Shown: one piece after another, positions 33,015-38,642 of the stretch
Position numbering within the stretch: the first letter of the stretch is position 1
Layout: every line of letters begins with the position of its first letter
From: an uncultured Christensenella sp.
GTDB lineage: Bacteria > Bacillota > Clostridia > Christensenellales > Borkfalkiaceae
Length of the DNA stretch: 38,642 nucleotides
Assembly: GCA_910578065.1 (NCBI GenBank)
Contig: CAJTPB010000017.1
Span: forward strand, 1 to 38,642
Direction: 5' to 3'
Notes under the pieces: generated by a model
Databases searched by the model: none
The model's input: only the letters and a program-made list of their open reading frames with translations
What the model was told of the DNA's origin: nothing
Made by a program: the position numbers and the translations under genes

Positions 33015-33554
33015 ATGAAATATGCAATAGAGCTGTATTTCGATCGGGAAACCGAAAAGATACTGTTCGACTTATCGCAAAGAGTTGCCGAAGAAGGGAT
33101 CAGCATGAAGTTTTCGGAATGGAAAACGCGCCCGCACCTTACGTTGGCATGCTATAACGACCTTGACGAGCAAAAGTGTATTGAGCAATTAAAGCAATTT
33201 GCGCAAAGATACAATCCGTTCCCCGCATATATCGGCTCTATCGGAATGTTTCCAGATACGGGAACGATTTTCACCTCCCCCGTCATGAACAAAAACATGT
33301 ATCGCATGCAGGCGGAACTGCACGATCTGCTGAAAGAATACGATACGAAAGGGTTTGAATGGTACCTCCCCGAACGTTGGGCGCCGCATTGCACGTTGGC
33401 GCTCACAAATGAGGACGGAGAAAACGCATTTTATCGAGCGAGTAATTTACTTTTGCGCGAATTCCGAAAAACCTGCGGAGAATTCGTTGCAATCGGCTTG
33501 GTGCGAATTACTTGCCCCGTAAAAGAAATATTTACGACGGAACTTTGTAAATAA
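33015..33554 (+). CDS. 2H phosphoesterase (2'-5' RNA ligase-like)
   Basis: 179 residues. Two HxT catalytic motifs, HLT (41-43) and HCT (125-127), separated by about 84 residues, define the 2H phosphoesterase fold. Family members open or close 2',5' and cyclic phosphodiester bonds; the substrate here is unknown. It starts 11 bp after leuS, with AAGGAAC ahead, and probably shares its transcript. Confidence 0.88.
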   Translation: MKYAIELYFDRETEKILFDLSQRVAEEGISMKFSEWKTRPHLTLACYNDLDEQKCIEQLKQFAQRYNPFPAYIGSIGMFPDTGTIFTSPVMNKNMYRMQAELHDLLKEYDTKGFEWYLPERWAPHCTLALTNEDGENAFYRASNLLLREFRKTCGEFVAIGLVRITCPVKEIFTTELCK

Positions 33555-33574
33555 GTTCGTTAATCCAAAATTAT

Positions 33575-33607
33575 AATCTCCCGTTGCATATCAAGCAACG
33601 GGAGATT
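33575..33607. terminator. Terminator between the 2H gene and the membrane-protein gene
   Basis: 13-bp perfect stem AATCTCCCGTTGC/GCAACGGGAGATT, placed between convergent genes and able to serve both. Confidence 0.8.
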
Positions 33608-33628
33608 GGTTTATATAAAAACATTTGC

Positions 33629-34216
33629 TTATGAATTTGCCGCTTCTTCTAACGGAAAAAATTTTATTTTCGCTTCGATCAAGCGCAAATAACGGGCGCG
33701 TTTTCCGCGCAAAACACTGCGCTGTAAAAAGAACAGATCCACCGCTTCCCAAAGAAAAACCCAAGCGAAAATATCGACGATCTCGGTTAAAACGGGGTGC
33801 CTTTCGAAAAAGTAAAACAAAATTACAACGGTAAGCGCCAAAATACCCACTGCCGCCATAATCGCAGAAACAAAGGTATTGCGCACTATTTCCCGCTTAT
33901 TTTCACTGTAATGTCTGACATAGTACTCTTTTAAAGCTTGATCGTATACGATTTTCTCCTGCGAATCGATACAATCACTGTAAATATTTAACGATAGCGG
34001 TTCTTGGGGCGAAAAGGCCGACGTCCGCTCCTCGATAAATTCCGCCACTTGGGAACTGATTACGGGAATGCTTCCCGCCGAAAAGTCGGATAAAAAATCT
34101 TCATCGCGCAGCACTGTCATTTTAACCACGGCGCGCCCCTCCTCATCCCGTTCGATCTGTTCTTCGCGCAATCGGTCGTGCATTTGCTTTTTTAATTCTC
34201 GAATACTACGAATCAT
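33629..34216 (-). CDS. Two-helix membrane protein of unknown function
   Basis: 195 residues. The N-terminal 110 residues are charged and soluble, with a conserved-looking SLNIYSDCIDSQEKIVYDQA. Two membrane helices follow, about 113-137 and 143-166, with FAWVFLWEAVDLFFLQR at the second, and a basic tail. The layout suggests a cytoplasmic sensor or partner domain on a hairpin anchor. I do not recognise the family. The first codons lie in a duplicated 85-bp segment shared with the end of the neighbouring ATP-grasp gene. AAGGTAGAAGT precedes the ATG. Confidence 0.75.
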   Translation of the reverse strand: MIRSIRELKKQMHDRLREEQIERDEEGRAVVKMTVLRDEDFLSDFSAGSIPVISSQVAEFIEERTSAFSPQEPLSLNIYSDCIDSQEKIVYDQALKEYYVRHYSENKREIVRNTFVSAIMAAVGILALTVVILFYFFERHPVLTEIVDIFAWVFLWEAVDLFFLQRSVLRGKRARYLRLIEAKIKFFPLEEAANS

Positions 34217-34350
34217 ACTTCTACCTTATAATTTTATAAATGTGCTTGGCGGATACTCTTTGCCGCATTTGCTTTTGGGATAACGAATACTATGAATTAC
34301 ACTTCTTCCTTATAAACGCTTGCATAGATATGCTTCGCATACGCCTTTGC
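34181..34350. repeat. Tandem 85-bp duplication at a gene junction
   Basis: Unit 1 is 34181-34265 and unit 2 is 34266-34350. Both start catttgctttt and contain a 31-bp block (34201-34231 and 34285-34315) with 27 matches. Unit 1 is the start and leader of the membrane-protein gene; unit 2 is the gap and 3' end of the ATP-grasp gene. Confidence 0.75.
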
Positions 34351-35187
34351 AGCATTCACGCCTGTGATTTTTTCGATCCCGCCGAAAAACGCGTTAGAGT
34401 TGACTTCGCATACAAGCAGTCCCTCTTTGCCGAACAAATAGTCGATGCCGCAATAATCCAAGCGCAAACGGGCGCAAACGCGTTCGGTCAAACGCGTAAT
34501 TTCTTCCGTGATCGGGTACGGCTCGCCCCTTCCGCCCAACTCGATATTAGAACGAAAATCGCTTTCAGACGTGCGTTTCATGGCGGCGATCGGCTTTCCG
34601 CCCACCGCGATCACGCGTAAATCTTTCCCTACGCTTTCCGCAACAAATCGCTGAAACAAATGCGGTTTGCATTTTAACCGCTCGGCAAGATCGATCAACT
34701 GCTTTCGATCGTCCGCCTTATAGACCCACTTCCCCAGCGAACCGTAACATTCTTTTACGACGACGGGATAACCGATCAGCCGTTCCACCCGATCGAGCGC
34801 TTCCGGCAAAACGGCTTTTTGTGGCGTATAGCATAAAAAGCCTGAAAGAGTTGCAGGCATAGGAATTTCCGCGCCCGCAAGCGCAAGAAAGGTTTGCATT
34901 TTGTCGTCGCAGTCGGCAATCGCCTTGGCGCAATTAAACAGACGCATGCCCGCGCCCTCTAAAAGTGCGGATACGTACTTATCTTTATCCAGATAAACGC
35001 AAAAATCGTATGCGGAAAGTTCGTTTACGATCCCCCCGCGTTCGTTTAACCGCACGGCAAAACGATTATTTCTTAAAATATCTAATTTTACACCCATTCG
35101 GGAAAACTCTTCTTGCAAACGAACCGACTGATTAAGTTCCGTTTCCGAATCGGAATATGCGTTTACGATCACAACGCCTTGTTTCAT
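34297..35187 (-). CDS. RimK-like ATP-grasp ligase
   Basis: 296 residues from the ATG at 35187 with GGAGG ahead. ATP-grasp fold of the RimK/glutamate-ligase branch: VVVKECYGSLGKWVYKA (ATP lysine and flexible loop), HLFQRFVAES, then DYCGIDYLFG and CEVNSNAFFGGIEK, the metal-binding ExN. Such enzymes join an amino acid to a carboxylate on a protein or small molecule. The substrate is unknown. A terminator separates it from hom. Confidence 0.87.
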   Translation of the reverse strand: MKQGVVIVNAYSDSETELNQSVRLQEEFSRMGVKLDILRNNRFAVRLNERGGIVNELSAYDFCVYLDKDKYVSALLEGAGMRLFNCAKAIADCDDKMQTFLALAGAEIPMPATLSGFLCYTPQKAVLPEALDRVERLIGYPVVVKECYGSLGKWVYKADDRKQLIDLAERLKCKPHLFQRFVAESVGKDLRVIAVGGKPIAAMKRTSESDFRSNIELGGRGEPYPITEEITRLTERVCARLRLDYCGIDYLFGKEGLLVCEVNSNAFFGGIEKITGVNAAKAYAKHIYASVYKEEV

Positions 35188-35200
35188 GTTCCCTCCAAAG

Positions 35201-35232
35201 TAAAAAATTACGGCGGAGAACATTCTCCGCCG
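35201..35232 (-). terminator. Terminator after hom
   Basis: CGGCGGAGAA/TTCTCCGCCG stem followed on the minus strand by TAATTTTTTA. Confidence 0.88.
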
Positions 35233-35247
35233 CATCGATATTTCGCG

Positions 35248-36528
35248 TTAAGCTACAACGCGCAGAATGCTTTCTACCTTTGCAATTTCGTCTAACGCGT
35301 TGATTTTGGAAACCGCATTGCGCACGGAAAGTTCCTTTGTTTCGTGCGTTACCAAAATCAAAGTCGCCTGTCCGTTCTCATTCGCCTTTTGGATCATTTC
35401 CACAATGGAAATGCCGTATCTGCCGAATATCGCGGAAATTTTCGAAAGCACGCCCGCTTTATCCGCAACGGTCAGCCGCAAATAGTATGCGCTGGAAAAG
35501 TCGTTTACAAATTTAACGTCTTTTTCCGCCGTCGCGTTGTTTTTAAAGGTGGAATACTTATTTTCGCTGTGCGTTGCGGCGTAAATAATGTCGCTTACGA
35601 TCGCGCTGCCCGTAGGAAGCGCGCCCGCTCCTCTGCCGTACAGCATCACGTCGTCAACCGCGTCACCCGTTAAATAGACGGCGTTAAAGCTGTCGTTTAC
35701 GGCGGCAAGCGGATGCTCTTTTCTGATAAAGGTAGGATGAACGCGCACCTCGATCCCCTGTTCCGACTGTTTGCCGATCGCAAGCAGTTTTAACGCATAA
35801 CCGAGTTCTTTTCCGTGCGCGATATCTTCGGTAGCAATGCCCGTGATCCCCTCGCGGAATACCTTTATAAAAGGTACCTTTGTATGGAACGCCAAAGAGG
35901 AAAGAATGGAAAGTTTATACGCCGCGTCAAACCCTTCTACGTCGGCGGAAGGATTCGCTTCCGCATAGCCGAGTTTTTGCGCTTCCTTTAACACTTCTTC
36001 ATACGAAGCGCCCTCGTTTGACATTTTGGTTAAAATGTAATTGGTCGTACCGTTGATGATCCCCATCATGCCGGTAATGTGATTTGCCTGTACGCCGTCT
36101 AACAATGTGCGGATAACGGGAACGCCGCCCACGCAGCTCGCTTCGAAATAAAGCCCCGCGTTGTGGCGTTTCGCCGCCCGTTCCAACTCGTGGGAATATT
36201 TGCACACCAATTCTTTGTTAGAGGTTACGACCGTCTTACCCGCGTTAAGCGCGGCAAGCACGAAATCACGCGCGCAGCCGATTCCGCCGATTACCTCGAC
36301 AACAATATTTACGTCGGGGTTGCTGATTACTTCCGCAATGTTGGAAGCAACTTTTTCTTCGGGCACACCCAATGCAAGCGCGCGTTCGCGGTTAAGCTCT
36401 AATACGCTTTCTACAACGATATCTACGTCTTGCGTTTTTTGGTAATATTCCCTGTGTTCGGTAAGGATTTGATAGGTGCCTCCGCCGACAACGCCCAACC
36501 CGAGAATCGCTACGCCTACTTTTTTCAT
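35248..36528 (-). CDS. hom: Homoserine dehydrogenase
   Basis: 426 residues. Makes homoserine for threonine and methionine. NAD(P)-binding GLGVVGGG (10-17), SNKELV, GIINGTTNYILTKM, the catalytic EGFDAAYKLSIL region with Asp/Lys, and a C-terminal ACT domain (about 350-426) for threonine feedback. Third gene of the S component-coaX-hom operon, 3 bp after coaX. Confidence 0.97.
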   Translation of the reverse strand: MKKVGVAILGLGVVGGGTYQILTEHREYYQKTQDVDIVVESVLELNRERALALGVPEEKVASNIAEVISNPDVNIVVEVIGGIGCARDFVLAALNAGKTVVTSNKELVCKYSHELERAAKRHNAGLYFEASCVGGVPVIRTLLDGVQANHITGMMGIINGTTNYILTKMSNEGASYEEVLKEAQKLGYAEANPSADVEGFDAAYKLSILSSLAFHTKVPFIKVFREGITGIATEDIAHGKELGYALKLLAIGKQSEQGIEVRVHPTFIRKEHPLAAVNDSFNAVYLTGDAVDDVMLYGRGAGALPTGSAIVSDIIYAATHSENKYSTFKNNATAEKDVKFVNDFSSAYYLRLTVADKAGVLSKISAIFGRYGISIVEMIQKANENGQATLILVTHETKELSVRNAVSKINALDEIAKVESILRVVA

Positions 36529-36531
36529 GCT

Positions 36532-37317
36532 TTATCCTTCCTCCGTACGATTTAAGTCATACAAATATTTTAATCCGTTTAACGTCAGCATTTTGTCGAT
36601 CACGTCGATACATGCCGTTTCCTTTGCGATTGTTTCGGAAAATCCGCCCGTCGCAATGGTCAATACGTCGTTCGTTTTCAGTTCTTTTTTTATCTTTTTT
36701 ACAATATATTCCACAAGTCCCGCAAATCCGAATACGATCCCCGCCTGCATGTTGGTAACGGTATTCGTTGCGATCACGCTTTTCGGCGCTTCGATCTCTA
36801 CTCTGGGAAGTTTTGCCGTGCCGTTTACAAGGCTATCGAGCGACCCCTTGATTCCGGGGGCGATCACCCCGCCGATAAACTCCCCTTCCGCGCTGAGCAC
36901 GTTAAACGTATTCGCCGTTCCGAAATCTATTACGATTATCGGTTTGCCGTTTCCGTACCGCTTAATCGCGCTTACGTTGTTTACAATGCGATCGGCGCCC
37001 ACTTCGCGCGCGTTGTCCGCCCGCATTTTTAGCCCCGTTTTCAGCCCGGGAACAAGCTGTTTGGGCGTGATCCCCAGGTATACGCGCAGCATATGTTCCA
37101 CCGTATAATCGAGCGACGGCACGACGGAAGAGAAAATCCCGCCCGTAATATCTTCCGCCGCAATGCGGTTGAATTCGAGCATGCCTATCAGCTGAGAGCC
37201 GTATTCGTCCGACGTGCGCTTTAAATCGGTAGCGACCCGATAAGAAAATTTCAACGTTTCACCGTCGAAGATCGCGTACTTTATATTGGTATTCCCCACG
37301 TCGATACAAATTATCAT
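36532..37317 (-). CDS. coaX: Type III pantothenate kinase
   Basis: 261 residues. First step of coenzyme A synthesis. ASKHA fold with DVGNTN (6-11), GADRIVNNVSAIKRYG, IDFGTANTFNVL and PGIKGSLDSL; length is typical. ATG overlaps the stop of the S-component gene, so transport and phosphorylation of the same vitamin are probably coupled. Confidence 0.96.
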   Translation of the reverse strand: MIICIDVGNTNIKYAIFDGETLKFSYRVATDLKRTSDEYGSQLIGMLEFNRIAAEDITGGIFSSVVPSLDYTVEHMLRVYLGITPKQLVPGLKTGLKMRADNAREVGADRIVNNVSAIKRYGNGKPIIVIDFGTANTFNVLSAEGEFIGGVIAPGIKGSLDSLVNGTAKLPRVEIEAPKSVIATNTVTNMQAGIVFGFAGLVEYIVKKIKKELKTNDVLTIATGGFSETIAKETACIDVIDKMLTLNGLKYLYDLNRTEEG

Positions 37318-38015
37318 GGTTTCTGTTCCTCTTTGCCGTCATTTGGCGAATCTTCCCCGTTCGGGATTTCCGCCTGCGGAGTCTGCGGCGCAGTTTTGCG
37401 GGCGGCGACCCGTCTGTTTACGATCGCTTCTACCCTGCAAATAGCGGGCGCAAGCAGCAAATTCAACGCAAATTCGATAAAAAAGTTAAAGCCGACCAGC
37501 ACGACGAGAATAAACAGCAATACGTTCATGCCGCCCGCGTTTACCCCTTCCGCATTTTGGAAGATATTGATCGTGCCGCTCATGCAAAGGCAGCCGAGAA
37601 TAAACAACGCGCTGTTGATCACGGGAACGCTTCCCGAAGCGACGAACACGGCAACCAAGCGGTTTTTTCTGCCCAGCCAGCGATAGATCCAACCGGCGGC
37701 AAACCCCGCCGCAGTTGTTTTGACGACGCAAGTTAAAATAGACATTACGGGATTATTCGCCCAAATCACCGCATAAAAGGGCGCCGCGCCGATGATGACG
37801 TAGATCATAACGATGATCCCGCATACAAAGCCCAAAAACGCGCCCGCAAGCGGGCCGAGCAAAATAGCACCTACTACGATGGGGATCAGCGTAAAATTAA
37901 GCTGAACCGTTCCGATCGTAATTACGCCGCCTACCGTCTGCAATACGACGACGAGCGCCGTAAGAACCGCCAAATAGGCAATGTTCTTTGCCGAAAAGAA
38001 ACTGCTTCTCTTCAT
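37314..38015 (-). CDS. ECF transporter S component, probably for pantothenate
   Basis: 233 residues from the ATG at 38015 with GGAGG upstream. About six hydrophobic helices (ALVVVLQTVGG, LIPIVVGAILLGPLAGAFLG, and others) with the LGPxxGxxxG pattern of ECF S components, which capture vitamins and share an energising module encoded elsewhere. The C-terminal 30 residues are a charged, proline-rich tail. Its 4-bp overlap with coaX suggests pantothenate as substrate; this is inference from context. Confidence 0.83.
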   Translation of the reverse strand: MKRSSFFSAKNIAYLAVLTALVVVLQTVGGVITIGTVQLNFTLIPIVVGAILLGPLAGAFLGFVCGIIVMIYVIIGAAPFYAVIWANNPVMSILTCVVKTTAAGFAAGWIYRWLGRKNRLVAVFVASGSVPVINSALFILGCLCMSGTINIFQNAEGVNAGGMNVLLFILVVLVGFNFFIEFALNLLLAPAICRVEAIVNRRVAARKTAPQTPQAEIPNGEDSPNDGKEEQKP

Positions 38016-38084
38016 ATTCAGTTTACCTCCATCAGACTTCCTGTTTTCGGAATGTCTGTGCAAAAAATGTATTTCAGAAACCTT

Positions 38085-38130
38085 AAAAAAGATACGATCG
38101 TTTCCGTATCGCTCTTTTATACGGTTCCCG
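38085..38130 (-). promoter_or_regulatory. Attenuator-like leader of the S component-coaX-hom operon
   Basis: In minus-strand order: hairpin ATACGG-GAA-CCGTAT, then GATACG/CGTATC (38091-38110) followed by TTTTTT. The CCGTAT arm of the first can instead pair with the ATACGG of the second, so the terminator hairpin and an antiterminator are exclusive. The signal is unknown. Confidence 0.6.
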
Positions 38131-38136
38131 TATACT

Positions 38137-38165
38137 ATTATATCAAATTCGACGAAATATGGCAA
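38137..38165 (-). promoter_or_regulatory. Promoter of the S component-coaX-hom operon
   Basis: TTGCCA (38160-38165) and TATAAT (38137-38142), 17 bp apart on the minus strand. Confidence 0.8.
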
Positions 38166-38188
38166 GTAAATGAATCTGATTGCGGGGA

Positions 38189-38222
38189 ACATTTTTTCCG
38201 CCTCGGTCATACTATTTAGTAT
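38189..38222 (+). promoter_or_regulatory. Possible sporulation-type promoter and palindrome
   Basis: CATACTAT (38208-38215) fits the -10 of sigma-E (CATANNNT) and sigma-G (CATNHTA); a GAACA 16 bp upstream is a weak -35. The perfect repeat ATACTA/TAGTAT (38209-38222) overlaps it and could be an operator. Confidence 0.35.
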
Positions 38223-38280
38223 AGACGACTGCGGAAACGAAAATTACATATCCTTCGCGGTCCTATAAGGAGGAAAAACT

Positions 38281-38487
38281 ATGAATTGCTGTCTTACCGG
38301 CAACAACTGCCTTTGGATTTTGATTATCCTGCTCATTCTCGGGACGTGCGGCAACGTATTCTCTTCGAGCGTATTCTCGGGATGCGGTTGGCCCGTGCTC
38401 GCCGCACTCGCATACTGCATGTGCAAAAACGGCACGCTTGCTTCGTTGTTCGGAAGAGGCGGTTGCGGCTGCGGCTGCAACGGCTGA
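38281..38487 (+). CDS. Small cysteine-rich membrane peptide
   Basis: 68 residues. A strong ribosome binding site (AAGGAGG, 7 bases before the ATG) and a following terminator support it. It starts MNCCLTGNNCLWILIILLIL: a Cys/Asn-rich tip, then a single hydrophobic helix, then a Cys/Gly-rich tail GRGGCGCGCNG. Short Cys-rich peptides with this plan are common in spore-forming Clostridia and are sometimes annotated as high-cysteine or chorion-class proteins. No function is known. The minus-strand frames here are shadows. Confidence 0.8.
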   Translation: MNCCLTGNNCLWILIILLILGTCGNVFSSSVFSGCGWPVLAALAYCMCKNGTLASLFGRGGCGCGCNG

Positions 38488-38530
38488 TTTCACCGTTCAC
38501 CGTTTTGAATCCGATTCCGTAAACGTTTGT

Positions 38531-38560
38531 CCCCGTCGGCGTTCGCCGACGGGGTTTTTT
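38531..38560 (+). terminator. Terminator after the Cys-rich peptide gene
   Basis: 11-bp stem CCCCGTCGGCG/CGCCGACGGGG followed by TTTTTT on plus. Confidence 0.92.
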
Positions 38561-38642
38561 ATAAGAAAAAAGCCCGCGCATAAAGCGCACTTCTCATAGG
38601 GAATTAAATACTAAATTTTAAGAGTTATACAAGCGAAGACAA

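Noticed and set aside
38561..38642. A possible gene or RNA at the right edge.
   Set aside because: Only 82 bases remain after the terminator and nothing recognisable is in them.

Overview
The window looks like a chromosomal segment of an uncultured member of the Bacillota (Firmicutes), probably class Clostridia. The evidence is gene order and regulation. The run ytxC-like, thrS, infC, rpmI, rplT has the Bacillus/Clostridium order. The run murB, PHP, whiA, dnaE, pfkA is a typical Clostridia cluster. There is a T-box leader on thrS, an L20-type leader on infC, and NrdR boxes in front of nrdD. Family-level placement (for example Christensenellales) is only a guess. Nearly all genes lie on the minus strand; leuS, a 2H phosphoesterase and a small Cys-rich peptide are on plus. 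I saw no rRNA, tRNA, IS element or CRISPR array.

Bases 1-3561 are the unusual part. A reverse transcriptase of the diversity-generating-retroelement (DGR) class (GIPIGNQTSQ, YMDD) overlaps by ATGA an Avd-like helical-bundle gene. Downstream of both, on the same strand, is a tandem array of at least seven about 113-bp cassettes that continues past the left edge. Read on the minus strand, each cassette has the layout of a DGR variable region: a constant start encoding SWLRSG, 25-26 highly variable codons on a fixed framework, then a constant GC-rich end encoding NCLRPA, similar to an IMH. None is attached to an upstream reading frame; most have an in-frame stop just before SWLRSG. Each is preceded by its own TGnTATnAT-type -10 element and a constant leader of the type GGGTAAAGATTTT. 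Cassettes are joined by short (59-60 bp) hairpin spacers or long (about 210 bp) conserved spacers holding an intrinsic terminator. No A-rich template repeat and no complete target gene is in the window. I read this as a library of variable-region cassettes linked to an RT-Avd pair, either a multi-template retroelement or a silent archive for gene conversion.

Bases 3612-9740 look like one operon: an M29 aminopeptidase, a COG0523/CobW GTPase with a long His/Asp/Cys-rich metal-binding tract, a second CobW-like NTPase fused to a YcgQ-like C-terminal domain, and the TrkA/TrkH potassium uptake pair. Bases 9880-12762 hold the anaerobic ribonucleotide reductase operon nrdD-nrdG behind a promoter with three NrdR boxes. 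Bases 12831-15581 hold an HD-domain protein, a PfkB-type sugar kinase and 6-phosphofructokinase.

Bases 15670-24265 carry dnaE, whiA, a PHP phosphoesterase, murB, a solute-binding-like exported protein and proA. rapZ and yvcK, usually found between the PHP gene and whiA, are absent. Bases 24308-30432 carry yebC, a SpoU-type rRNA methyltransferase, rplT, rpmI, infC, thrS and ytxC-like, with leader RNAs before infC and thrS.

From 30506 on come leuS, a 2H phosphoesterase, a two-helix membrane protein of unknown function, a RimK-like ATP-grasp ligase, and an operon of an ECF S component (probably pantothenate), coaX and hom. That operon has an attenuator-like leader. The window ends with a 68-residue Cys-rich membrane peptide of a kind seen in spore formers.
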